A stretch of DNA of 64,000 nt from JAUUZQ01 sp964538375 (lineage in GTDB: Bacteria; Bacteroidota; Bacteroidia; Bacteroidales; GCA-2748055): the NCBI GenBank assembly GCA_964538375.1, contig CAZIFQ010000003.1, positions 1-64,000 on the forward strand, given 5' to 3'. Below the pieces are notes generated by a model, which was given only the letters and a program-made list of their open reading frames with translations, did no database searches and was not told the origin of the DNA. This document shows positions 47,221 to 55,807 of the stretch, piece after piece. Both the position numbers and the translations under genes were made by a program. How positions within the stretch are numbered: the stretch's first letter is position 1; the number at the start of each line of letters is the position of its first letter.

Positions 47221-49260
47221 TTAATAAGCGATTAATTTGTCTAAAGCGGCTTGAATTCGCTCAATATCAGGGAGAATAGCTTTTTCAAGTATCCTGTTAA
47301 AACCAACTGGTGTAAAGGTGGATCCCACCCTTATTACAGGACCATCAAGTGCTTCGAAGGCCTGCTCATTAATAATAGAAGCAACTTCTCCTCCAAATCC
47401 GCCAAAGACCTTATCTTCATGAACTATCAAAACTTTACCTGTTTTCTTTGTTGATGTGAGGATAGCATCAGTATCCAATGGACTAAGTGACCTCAGGTCC
47501 ATTACTTCCACAGACACCCCCTTCTCGCTCATCCTGTCAGCAATATCAACGCACATAGGGGTTGTATTGCCGTAAGTAATAATACTAACATCAGTTCCTT
47601 CTTTCCTGATTTTGGCTTTCCCAAATGGTACTTCAAAATCATCTGGAATCGCTGTAGCAACCTTAGGTGAATTATAGAGTGCTTTTGGCTCGAGAAAAAG
47701 TGTGATTCCCTTTGAGCGCATGCTGGTACGTAACAATCCAGCTGCATCATCAGCATAAGTTGGATACACAACACGAATGCCTGGAAGCGTCGTTAAGGTT
47801 GCCTCAATGTTTTGCGAGTGGTATAATCCTCCCCCAATGTATCCTCCAGACGCAAGCCGGATAGTTATATTTGGTGAGAATTGCCCATTTGATCTCCAAT
47901 AGTCATGAGATGAATCGAGTAACTGTTCCATGGCAGGCCAGAAATAGTCTGCAAACTCTGCACCTTCCACAACTATTCTTATTTTTTCATTAAAACGACT
48001 CATACCGTTTGCTGTACCAACGATGAAGTCTTCAGCAATAGGTGCATTGAATACTCTTTCCTTTCCAAATTCCTGCTGTAAACCCTTGGAAACATTAAAA
48101 ATTCCACCTTTCTCTTTATTGGCAATATCTTGTCCCCAAATAAAGGTGTCAGGATTATGTCTGAACTCAGCCTTTAAGGTTTCGTTAAGGCCTTCGATTA
48201 ATTTTTTGGGTTCATCTGTTTTGCTGTGCAAACCTTCCGGGTACTTCTCAGATACATACGCTTCTGGTAATACATAATCAAAAATAGAAGCAGGATCTGG
48301 ATCTGGAGCGCTTAAACCGGACTTGTGTGCCTTCTTTACAATCTCCTTTGCTTCATTCTCTATTGCAACAATCTCCTCTTCAGTGAACCTCTCATATCTA
48401 AGCAGCAATCTCCTGTATTTTGCAAGTGGGTCATACTCATTCACATAATTCAGTTCATAGTCATCGCGATAGAGATCATGACGGTCTGAGTTTGAGTGAG
48501 AATGCATTCTAACGCAGTTGGCATGTACAATCACCGGCTGCTCGTTCTCTTCAACAAATTTTTTGGCTGCTGCCATAGTATTCATAGAATCAAAAACATC
48601 CTTACCATTGCAATGAAATATTTCCAGGTTTTTAAATCCACTGAAATTATTGGCGACCTTTCTATTGGCAGTCTGGTCTTTCTTTGGAACAGAAATACCA
48701 TATCCATTATCCTGGAAAACAAAGATGACAGGTAATTTCTCATTTGATGCGCCATTGATAGCTTCATATACATAACCTTCAGAAACTGATGATTCTCCCT
48801 GGCTGCTTATTGCAACTCCAGGAACCTTATATTTCTTAATAGCTCTTGCAACTCCAGCTGCATGTTGTGTATGGTTACCCGTGCAAGAGGAAGAATTATG
48901 AATATTCCACGCTGGTTTTGCAAAGTGGTTAGACATATGTCTTCCGCCCCCAGCTACATCTGTTGCCTTTGATATTCCGTTCAGTATTATCTCCTCTGCA
49001 GATATACCGGCTGAATGCGTTGTGAGCATGTCCCTGTAATATGGAAACAGGTGGTCATGTTCACGGTCAAATACTTGTCCGATAGCGAGCTGTATGCCAT
49101 CATGCCCAGCATAAGGTGCATGGTATGACCAGCCAATAGCTTGCTTCAGGTAGTTCGGAGCCCTGTCGTCCAGAGCCCTGCCAACAACCATTAATTTAAA
49201 CCACTTAGCAAGTGTTTCTTTATCGGTCTTCTTAATATGATATTTTTTTTCTACTGACAT
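47221..49260 (-). CDS. 2-oxo-acid dehydrogenase E1, fused alpha and beta subunits
   Basis: A 679-residue thiamine-diphosphate enzyme with E1 alpha in residues 1-340 and E1 beta in 350-679. The alpha part shows LAIGQVFDREHDHLFPYYRD, GGGRHMSNH and the TPP motif, here GESSVSEG...QDNGYGIS rather than GDG...NN. The beta part shows FNAPIAEDFIVGTANGMS, GGYIGGGLYHSQ and VFGGFGGEVAS. Fusions of this kind are frequent in Bacteroidetes and resemble branched-chain 2-oxo acid dehydrogenases; pyruvate is also possible. The E2 gene lies 22 bp upstream. No E3 gene is present here. Confidence 0.9.
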   Translation of the reverse strand: MSVEKKYHIKKTDKETLAKWFKLMVVGRALDDRAPNYLKQAIGWSYHAPYAGHDGIQLAIGQVFDREHDHLFPYYRDMLTTHSAGISAEEIILNGISKATDVAGGGRHMSNHFAKPAWNIHNSSSCTGNHTQHAAGVARAIKKYKVPGVAISSQGESSVSEGYVYEAINGASNEKLPVIFVFQDNGYGISVPKKDQTANRKVANNFSGFKNLEIFHCNGKDVFDSMNTMAAAKKFVEENEQPVIVHANCVRMHSHSNSDRHDLYRDDYELNYVNEYDPLAKYRRLLLRYERFTEEEIVAIENEAKEIVKKAHKSGLSAPDPDPASIFDYVLPEAYVSEKYPEGLHSKTDEPKKLIEGLNETLKAEFRHNPDTFIWGQDIANKEKGGIFNVSKGLQQEFGKERVFNAPIAEDFIVGTANGMSRFNEKIRIVVEGAEFADYFWPAMEQLLDSSHDYWRSNGQFSPNITIRLASGGYIGGGLYHSQNIEATLTTLPGIRVVYPTYADDAAGLLRTSMRSKGITLFLEPKALYNSPKVATAIPDDFEVPFGKAKIRKEGTDVSIITYGNTTPMCVDIADRMSEKGVSVEVMDLRSLSPLDTDAILTSTKKTGKVLIVHEDKVFGGFGGEVASIINEQAFEALDGPVIRVGSTFTPVGFNRILEKAILPDIERIQAALDKLIAY

Positions 49261-49282
49261 TATATTTTAGTATTGTAAGGTT

Positions 49283-50581
49283 TTAAATAGTGCGGGAGGT
49301 ATCAAATGATTCAATGTAATCTCCCAGGGACTTCAGGAAGGCACCACCCAGGGCACCATCAATGATTCTGTGATCGTATGTAAGTGACAACCACATTTTA
49401 TGCCTGATGGCAATCATATCACCTTCGCTGGTTTCAATGACAGCTGGCTTCTTTTTAATGGCACCAACTGCCAGTATTGCGACTTCAGGTTGATTTATTA
49501 TTGGGGTTCCAATATCATTCTTAAAAGTTCCGAAATTGGTAACTGTAAAAGTTCCTCCCGAAATATCATCAGGACTAAGCTTGCTGGAGCGGGCAGCTCT
49601 TGCCAGTCCGTTAAGTTGTTTTGTGATCCCTGTAAGGTTCAGGTTATCAGCATTTTTAATATTTGGAACAATTAGGTTATTATCTTCAAGTGAGACTGCG
49701 ATTCCAAGGTTGATATCTTTTTTAACAATAATATTATCTCCATCAACTGATGAGTTGATCATTGGATAGTCACGCAGAGCTTTCACAGTTGCTTCAAGGA
49801 ACAATGGAAGATAGGTTAATTTCTCTCCTTCTTTTTTCAGAAACTCATCTTTGTTCTTTGTTCTCCAATTTACCACGTTGGTAACATCAATTTCAAGCAT
49901 ATTGCTTACATGGGCAGAAGTCTGCTTCGAGTGGATCATGTGTCCCGCAATAAGCTTCCTGAGTCGACTCATTTCTATAACTTCATCTCCTTCAGATTTT
50001 TTTACAGGAAGGGCAATTGGCGCTTTGACAGGTGCTGATTCAGCTTGCTGAGAGACTGTTTTTCCACCTTGCCTGCTTTCCAGGTAAGCCAGGACATCAT
50101 TTTTATTTACACGTCCATTTATTCCTGAACCTGGGATAGCATCCAATTCTGACTGGGAAATATTTTCTTCTTTGGCAATCTTCTTTACCAGTGGTGAATA
50201 GAAGCGACCACTTTGGGACTGAACATTTTCTGTCAGTGGTGCAGGTGCAGCGGCTACTGCAACTTTCTTTTCTATCTCAGCAACAGGGGTTTCACTTACT
50301 GCATCCGGGCTACTTTCCTCAGCGCCGATTTCAGACACACCATCCATGTCGATAACTGCAATTACAGTTCCAACAGCGATTGTGTCATCCTGACTGAATA
50401 AAATCTTTTTTATAACACCTTCAACCGGAGATGGTATTTCTGAATCAACTTTGTCAGTAGCTATTTCAAGAAGTACATCATCTTCTACAACTGTATCTCC
50501 CTCTTTAACAAACCATTTAGTAATTGTTGCTTCTTCAATGCTCTCTCCCATTTTTGGCATTAAAATATCAAATTGTGCCAT
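49283..50581 (-). CDS. Dihydrolipoamide acyltransferase (E2) of a 2-oxo-acid dehydrogenase
   Basis: A 432-residue E2 with one lipoyl domain (TDKVDSEIPSP; lipoylated Lys about residue 43), a flexible Ala/Pro/Val linker, a peripheral-subunit-binding domain (SPLVKKIAKEENISQSELD, GSGINGRVNKNDVL) and the catalytic acyltransferase domain ending DHRIIDGALGGAFL. The HxxxDG active site is present in DHRIIDG. It is the first gene of an operon E2-E1-flavodoxin. The sequence alone does not settle branched-chain or pyruvate specificity. Confidence 0.92.
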   Translation of the reverse strand: MAQFDILMPKMGESIEEATITKWFVKEGDTVVEDDVLLEIATDKVDSEIPSPVEGVIKKILFSQDDTIAVGTVIAVIDMDGVSEIGAEESSPDAVSETPVAEIEKKVAVAAAPAPLTENVQSQSGRFYSPLVKKIAKEENISQSELDAIPGSGINGRVNKNDVLAYLESRQGGKTVSQQAESAPVKAPIALPVKKSEGDEVIEMSRLRKLIAGHMIHSKQTSAHVSNMLEIDVTNVVNWRTKNKDEFLKKEGEKLTYLPLFLEATVKALRDYPMINSSVDGDNIIVKKDINLGIAVSLEDNNLIVPNIKNADNLNLTGITKQLNGLARAARSSKLSPDDISGGTFTVTNFGTFKNDIGTPIINQPEVAILAVGAIKKKPAVIETSEGDMIAIRHKMWLSLTYDHRIIDGALGGAFLKSLGDYIESFDTSRTI

Positions 50582-50682
50582 ACTTATATCTTTTGGGTTT
50601 TTATTTCGTTCTTAATTACGTTGATATAACAACAAATAATTAAAAATGTTTGGTCTTAAAAGTATAGTTTAGATTTGTAAGA

Positions 50683-51615
50683 TTATTCTGAATCGAATTC
50701 CAGGTCTAAGGATATGAATCGATCAGAGGGTTTTCGGTCTTTGATCTTTTTAACTTTGTATGAAGGATAGAGAAGTTCAATGTCGGGATAGCTGATTTGA
50801 AATATCATGGACAACAAGGAGAAAATCTTTGGTCCCTGTGGTACTATCACGATTTTATACTCCTGTCTCAGAGGCAATAACGTGTCTATTAGCAGCTGAT
50901 AGATCAATTTTGTATTCTGCAGAGGATATCCTTTTAGAAACCTGATGGGTGTTTTGTTTATTAATCCATGATTATTTACAAATACGTTTTCAACATATTT
51001 CTTATTGATGGTAGGATCAGCATAAAATAAAACGGTTTCATCAGGACCAATTATATTATGTATCTTCTCGCTGATATTTCGTTCATTTCCCAAACCCAGA
51101 ATGAGTGCAGTTTTCTTGTTTTCCTTCCGATTGTTTAAGAGATCACCGTTAAACGTGAATTTTTTCAGTGATATGTTCTTCTTCAATCGAGTTGGTTCAT
51201 TATAGATCCCCGGACAATACACAATCCTAAGATGAAAATGGTCAAAATCCACATTTCCCTGCAGATATTTCAGCAGTCCGTGGTACCAATCACGCGTCAT
51301 AACAGAGATATCAATGAGAACATGAACTCTTTTTGATTCGATTCCACCAAAAAGTGTCTCATAGTTTGGTGAACTATGGGTCTTTTGAATTATCTGCCTG
51401 AATCCCTGGTCCTTAAAGTACTTGTCATTTTCAGGCCTGGAAATATCATTTAGATGTTCATCGAAACCGAAGGCAATCTTTTCGCAGTCCAGATGCTTCA
51501 ATTTTCCAGGTATAAACCTGGCCCTTGTTTCATAACCAGATGCAGCAATGAAGAAATCAGGGTGAAAGTCCAGGAGATCTTCAGGATTAGTGTGAATGAT
51601 ATTATTCAGCTCCAT
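50683..51615 (-). CDS. Uncharacterised two-domain protein with ASGYE motif
   Basis: A 310-residue soluble protein I cannot name. The N-terminal half begins DFFIAASGYETRARFIPG and contains KRVHVLIDISVMTRDWYHGL, and the C-terminal half TALILGLGNERNI, DETVLFYADPT and YKIVIVPQGPKIFSLL. The alternating strand/helix order suggests two Rossmann-like domains, each with an acidic residue after a strand. The pair ASGYExRA and IDxSxMTR recurs in my memory among accessory proteins of mobile or defence-type loci, but I cannot confirm it. Neighbours are an E2 gene (about 100 bp away) and a serine hydrolase on the same strand. Confidence 0.6.
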   Translation of the reverse strand: MELNNIIHTNPEDLLDFHPDFFIAASGYETRARFIPGKLKHLDCEKIAFGFDEHLNDISRPENDKYFKDQGFRQIIQKTHSSPNYETLFGGIESKRVHVLIDISVMTRDWYHGLLKYLQGNVDFDHFHLRIVYCPGIYNEPTRLKKNISLKKFTFNGDLLNNRKENKKTALILGLGNERNISEKIHNIIGPDETVLFYADPTINKKYVENVFVNNHGLINKTPIRFLKGYPLQNTKLIYQLLIDTLLPLRQEYKIVIVPQGPKIFSLLSMIFQISYPDIELLYPSYKVKKIKDRKPSDRFISLDLEFDSE

Positions 51616-51681
51616 ACTATCTTATAAAGCATCAAAGATAGTATGAATTATATGAATTAAAGATATTTCTATATGAAAAAC

Positions 51682-53013
51682 CTAAAGTTTTGGATTGTTC
51701 ACAGGGATACTGTTAATAGGCTCCGGAGCAAGCTGATCAACCATGAAAAGGTCCTGCCTGGGCCATTCCTGAACCCGGTTTACAGCTCCGAACATCATAC
51801 TTGATACGTATCTGTGAATCCTGGATTGTTTATATGTGGATGTATTAAGCAGAATAACCCAGTTTAGTCCATCTCTTTGTCGTACCGTTAAAGCAGTGGA
51901 ACCATAGAAGTATCCTGTTCTCCACCACGTACCTCGTTTATCATTCCCTCTCCAACCGTATAGTCCTTTTCCTGACAAATCAGGATTAGTCATCATTTCT
52001 AAAGTTTCCGGTTTAAGGATATCAGGTTGCGCTGAAAATCCATCGATAGCTGTGAGAAATTTTATCAGTTCGGGTGCTGATGATACCCACCCTCCTGCTG
52101 CTCCCAGGAGTTCAATATTGTTTCCACCATAATAGATAGGTACATATTCTCCGGATCCGTCAACAGAATAGGCGCGTTTTGTTTTACCAGTAGCATAATA
52201 TTTCACCTCGTTAGCAAAGCGCTCATGTTCATATGTTCTTCCAAGGTGCATATCGTGAATACCAATGGGCTTTAATACGTTCATCATTACATAATCCTCG
52301 TAAGGAACACCAGTCTTCTCTTCAATAATTCTTCCAAGGATAGCATAACCAAGGTTGGAATAGCTGTAACGCGTTCCAGGTTCGTAATCTAATTTACGTG
52401 AGATTGCATAGTCAACTATATGATCAACCTTGAGTGGTGGCTCTATATCCATCTTGCGGGCAATATATAGAGAATTAAACATTGGATCACCAATTCTCCT
52501 CGACCAGCCGGTAGTGTGATTCAGCAGATGCTGCACTTCAACCTTTTCTAAGCGTGGATCTTTGTATTCGGGGAAGATATTTGTATCAAGAATCCCTTCC
52601 GGTCCGAACACTTTTTCATCAAGCGTCAGATCGCCATTTTCATACAATTGCATAATTGCTACTGCGGTAATAAGCTTAGACACCGAGGCAATTCGAAAGA
52701 GATGCCCGGGTTTTACTTCCTCATCGTTCTCTTCATTGGCATAGCCAAATCCTTTTGCATAGATAAGCTCTTCGTTATGTGTAACTGCAACACTGGCACC
52801 TTTTATATGCCAATTTTTTATGAAGCTGTTAACTTCCTTGTCTATATTTACGGTTTCCGGCAAGTTAGAAAACTCATTCGCTAATTTCAGGGAAAAAGCA
52901 ACTTCTTCATCTTCGATAAGAAATGGATAACTCTTATCGGAAAATGTCAGTGCTATCTCTCCAAAGAAGAATATTAGCAACAAGCCAGTAAATATTAATA
53001 GTTTCTTAATCAT
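51682..53013 (-). CDS. Beta-lactamase-family (class C-like) serine hydrolase
   Basis: A 443-residue exported enzyme from the ATG at 53013. The signal or anchor segment is KKLLIFTGLLLIFFFG. The active-site SxxK is SVSK in LFRIASVSKLITAV, and the YxN motif is YSNLGYAILGR. A C-terminal HxG-like motif is less clear (TWWRTGYFYGSTAL reads TGY). Such proteins range from D-amino-acid peptidases to esterases; true beta-lactamase activity is not implied. It is a single gene upstream of a long gene-free stretch. Confidence 0.9.
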   Translation of the reverse strand: MIKKLLIFTGLLLIFFFGEIALTFSDKSYPFLIEDEEVAFSLKLANEFSNLPETVNIDKEVNSFIKNWHIKGASVAVTHNEELIYAKGFGYANEENDEEVKPGHLFRIASVSKLITAVAIMQLYENGDLTLDEKVFGPEGILDTNIFPEYKDPRLEKVEVQHLLNHTTGWSRRIGDPMFNSLYIARKMDIEPPLKVDHIVDYAISRKLDYEPGTRYSYSNLGYAILGRIIEEKTGVPYEDYVMMNVLKPIGIHDMHLGRTYEHERFANEVKYYATGKTKRAYSVDGSGEYVPIYYGGNNIELLGAAGGWVSSAPELIKFLTAIDGFSAQPDILKPETLEMMTNPDLSGKGLYGWRGNDKRGTWWRTGYFYGSTALTVRQRDGLNWVILLNTSTYKQSRIHRYVSSMMFGAVNRVQEWPRQDLFMVDQLAPEPINSIPVNNPKL

Positions 53014-53289
53014 AGTTTCATTTGGTCTAAATTCTAAGACCCCCATTATTTGGTCACAAAAGTATACTTTAACACGGTATGTGGTGTTTTGTGCGATCCG
53101 GGTTTTTCAACAATAGTTAGTTAAAACTATTAACAGTCTGTAATACAGGTTTATACATGATTTTTGATGGACCTACGAAGCGAGTTAATAATGTTATTTA
53201 CAACTCTTCTTCGCATAGCTATTGATGCATTGATGGAACATAAATTAACATCAAAGACGGAAAATAGAGCTTTGATCAAAACGGTTTGG

Positions 53290-53760
53290 AAAGGTATAAA
53301 AACACAAATGGGAGCCAGATCTGCATCTAACTCCCATTTCGATCCTCAGTAACCGTAGTCGCTAATTCTCGTCAAGCTACCGTTTATTATGCCGGAATGT
53401 CCTGCCCAAAGGCTTTTCACTCCCTCACGTTAGTCTTCTGACTAACGCAGTCAAGGCGCTACCCGAAGGCAGATACCAGGACTATTTCCCTCTGTACGCA
53501 CTTTGACCAGGTTTCCAGATATCCTGCTGATTTCTGTGCTGCTCCTTAAATGGTTTTTTACAACTATTTTTGGAACTTGTCTAGACGGCCAATTTTGCAG
53601 TTGCCTGCTATATCGGAAGAACAGTGTCAATATCTGATTTCCTGTTCCTTTGCCTCTTTGCTACATTCAGAACCGAAATTCTGTCTGTAGTCTTGAATGA
53701 TGAACTCACTCAAAGAACGGAGTGGCTTTTTATCGCTCACTTGATATATCAAATATATAC
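53290..53760 (-). other. Unexplained structured, GC-richer block; possible RNA
   Basis: Within a 1.2-kb gene-free region this block is clearly less AT-rich than its surroundings. Read on the minus strand it ends with AAATGGGAG...CTCCCATTT followed by GTGTTTTT, a terminator-like signal near 53310-53343. It contains a perfect 8-bp hairpin CGTTAGTC-ttct-GACTAACG and the near-complementary CGGTAG...CTACGG. No frame is open and no rnpB, tmRNA, SRP or 6S signature was found. It could be a large noncoding RNA or a group II intron or IS remnant. Confidence 0.45.
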
Positions 53761-54230
53761 TGAACAATGAATTCTGGCAAATTTCCTGCACCTTAGAAAT
53801 TCACAATGAATCAACAAAAGTTATAAACAATTGTTAATATGTTTCAAGCTATTGATATTCAATAGGTTTTTAGCAGATTGAGAAAAAAATAGTCATATTT
53901 GAGAAGGAAAACCAGCTAAATATCTACTGCAATCAGCTATCTTTTTTAGAAAGGAAATCAAAAAATCTTCAGCTATTCGTCGAAAAGGGAGTTATTTCGA
54001 TAGTAGGTATATGGAGAAATGGTATCAACATCATTCGGATTATCAAAGGTCCTGAAGAAATATCTGAATTCGAAATCTTTTTTCCAGGGCATCACGTGTT
54101 AGTTTTATTGATACGGTATAACACATGACTTCATTCTCTTTAATATTGGCTCACAAAATACTTCTGTTAAATTATCACTTTTTTTTAAACAAAGAAGATT
54201 TAAAGTTGTTTAGACATTGTAATTGTAAAA
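53761..54230. other. Gene-free stretch upstream of the LON-domain gene
   Basis: AT-rich. A plus-strand frame is open from 53874 to a TGA at 54128 (84 codons) but has no ATG, GTG or TTG near its start and no recognisable similarity. I treat it as chance or relic. No promoter with both boxes was seen. Confidence 0.4.
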
Positions 54231-54833
54231 ATGAGTAATACACAAAAAATACTGCCCTATTTTCCTCTTGGCATTTTTCTCCTGCCCGGAGAAGATACTC
54301 CATTGCGAATTTTCGAGCCAAGGTATATTCAGTTGATTGAAGAAGCTCGGGAAGAGGGTTCTACATTTGCTATTCCTTTCGTTTTAGATGATAAAACCCA
54401 GGATTTTGGTTGTGAGGTGAAACTTCAACAGGTAGTTGCCGAAAATCCAAGTGGTCGAATGGTTGTTACCATTGAGGGTGTCTCCCTTGTGAAGATAGAA
54501 AGCTTTTTTAATCATTTAGATGATAAGCTTTTTGCAGGTGGTATGATTCAGGTTCTTTCTGATTCTGGGTTTTTGACAGACTCAAAGCTCATTTCACTTA
54601 TTTCAAATTACAGGTTGCATTTAGATAGCTCTTTTTTGGCTACAGCAGACCTTGATTCCTTAAAACTAAATGATGTGCTCAGTGCGCTAAACCTTTCTTC
54701 AGAAGAAAAATATAATTTTTGTTGTATCCATGATCTTCATCAAAAAAAGCAATACCTGGTCAAGCAGATAAATTTCCTGATGCTGATACGCAAACAGGAA
54801 CAACTTCTTGGTAGCGACTTCGGACTTAACTAG
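54231..54833 (+). CDS. LON peptidase substrate-binding domain protein
   Basis: A 200-residue protein consisting of the N-terminal Lon domain without ATPase or protease. Typical points are LPYFPLGIFLLPGEDTPLRIFEPRYIQLIEEA and SGRMVVTIEGVSLVKI. The C-terminal 90 residues are helical. Stand-alone Lon-N proteins are common and of unknown role. It overlaps the 3' end of the XRE-S24 gene by 8 bp in convergent orientation. Confidence 0.85.
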   Translation: MSNTQKILPYFPLGIFLLPGEDTPLRIFEPRYIQLIEEAREEGSTFAIPFVLDDKTQDFGCEVKLQQVVAENPSGRMVVTIEGVSLVKIESFFNHLDDKLFAGGMIQVLSDSGFLTDSKLISLISNYRLHLDSSFLATADLDSLKLNDVLSALNLSSEEKYNFCCIHDLHQKKQYLVKQINFLMLIRKQEQLLGSDFGLN

Positions 54834-55644
54834 CTTTATTATTTGTCTCCGATATCCTGCTTTTTATCTCATGTACTTCTTTTTTTAATCCGGCCACCGT
54901 TCGTACAAGGTCATTCTCAGGCAACACGGGCTCAGGAATATCCTGACTGATAAAATGTACAAATTTCCATATCTCCTTTATATCCGGCATACGAACATCA
55001 AAAGGATCATACATGGGATTCAGGGAATAGAGCGTAAGCTTGCCATCCTCCTTTACCAGGTTTTCCGCAATCTTAAAAACAATGCCTTCATCCAATGTTA
55101 GCACAATATATGCTTCTCCCGTTTTTACCTGGTTCCAGTCCTGCAAAAATTCCCCGGTTACCCACGCTTTATCAGGTATTGGCAACATAGAATCGCCGTT
55201 CAATTGAAATGTTCTGTATTTTTTCTCTTTCGAAAGAAAGGGAAGCTGGAATACTGGTAATTCATTTATATATTCGGGATCGGCAAATCCATTGGTGTAG
55301 CCTGCCCTGGCTTTTTCATTTACCAATTCTATATTCTCACGGTTGGATTCATTGACTGTTGAAGCAAGGATCCTGAGATTTCCTCCCTTCAGGTAAACAT
55401 CATCACCATTCTCTAACTGGCGAATCTGTGAGTCTGTCAAGTCCTCCATGTTTATCTTCAATAAGGTGTCTATGGCTATGTTGAAGAATCTTGAAAATAC
55501 CATTAGTACGTCTATCCCCGGTTCTGCCACCCTGTTTTCATATCCGCTTAATGTTGAGCGTTTTACATTCAGGAGTATGGCCAGTTCATCCTGTGTTTTA
55601 TTGCGTCTCTTTCGCAATAACTTAATGTTTGAATGAAAATACAT
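54826..55644 (-). CDS. LexA-like XRE-S24 transcriptional repressor
   Basis: A 272-residue repressor. Residues 6-60 form an XRE helix-turn-helix (LLRKRRNKTQDELAILLNV..STLSGYENRVAEPG). Residues 110-240 form an S24 peptidase domain with an Ala-Gly cleavage site at 114-115 (KARAGYTNG), nucleophile Ser152 in LNGDSMLP, and Lys191 in IVFKIAEN. By analogy with LexA and CI it should self-cleave after DNA damage and release its targets. It is divergent from dinB-dnaE and faces two inverted repeats in the shared intergenic DNA. A C-terminal coiled-coil tail (residues 245-272) is extra. Confidence 0.9.
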   Translation of the reverse strand: MYFHSNIKLLRKRRNKTQDELAILLNVKRSTLSGYENRVAEPGIDVLMVFSRFFNIAIDTLLKINMEDLTDSQIRQLENGDDVYLKGGNLRILASTVNESNRENIELVNEKARAGYTNGFADPEYINELPVFQLPFLSKEKKYRTFQLNGDSMLPIPDKAWVTGEFLQDWNQVKTGEAYIVLTLDEGIVFKIAENLVKEDGKLTLYSLNPMYDPFDVRMPDIKEIWKFVHFISQDIPEPVLPENDLVRTVAGLKKEVHEIKSRISETNNKAS

Positions 55645-55688
55645 AATTCAAATTTTTATGTGAGTATTCTTGGAGTTAACTATTCCAA

Positions 55689-55705
55689 TGATTATATTGT
55701 AATCA
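55689..55705. promoter_or_regulatory. Predicted operator 1 (TGATTA-N5-TAATCA)
   Basis: Perfect 6-bp inverted repeat with a 5-bp spacer (TATTG) in the gap between the XRE-S24 repressor and dinB. An identical half-site pair recurs 23 bp away, about two helical turns. It is inferred to bind the repressor dimer. Confidence 0.65.
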
Positions 55706-55711
55706 AAGTAA

Positions 55712-55728
55712 TGATTAAAAACTAATCA
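55712..55728. promoter_or_regulatory. Predicted operator 2 (TGATTA-N5-TAATCA)
   Basis: Second perfect copy with spacer AAAAC. It overlaps the predicted -7 box of the repressor's own promoter at 55727-55734, as expected for autoregulation. Confidence 0.65.
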
Positions 55729-55757
55729 AATATAAGATATAATAATTAGAAATGCAA
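55727..55757 (-). promoter_or_regulatory. Predicted promoter of the XRE-S24 repressor gene
   Basis: On the minus strand, TTG at 55757-55755, a 20-bp spacer and TATATTTG at 55734-55727. The predicted transcript would start near 55720, giving a leader of about 75 nt. It overlaps operator 2. Confidence 0.5.
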
Positions 55758-55807
55758 GGGGGAGTGACTTGAGTTCACTCAAACCACTTAACTCTATTAA
55801 CTTACAA

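Noticed and set aside
53164..53352. 62-codon plus-strand frame in the gene-free region
   Set aside because: No similarity, and its end runs through a hairpin that looks like a minus-strand terminator.
53290..53760. RNase P RNA or tmRNA in the structured block
   Set aside because: The GAGGAAAGTCC and ACAGAAA motifs of RNase P and the tRNA-like ends of tmRNA are absent on both strands.
53874..54128. 84-codon open frame before the LON-domain gene
   Set aside because: No start codon near its beginning and no recognisable motif; AT-rich sequence gives such frames by chance.
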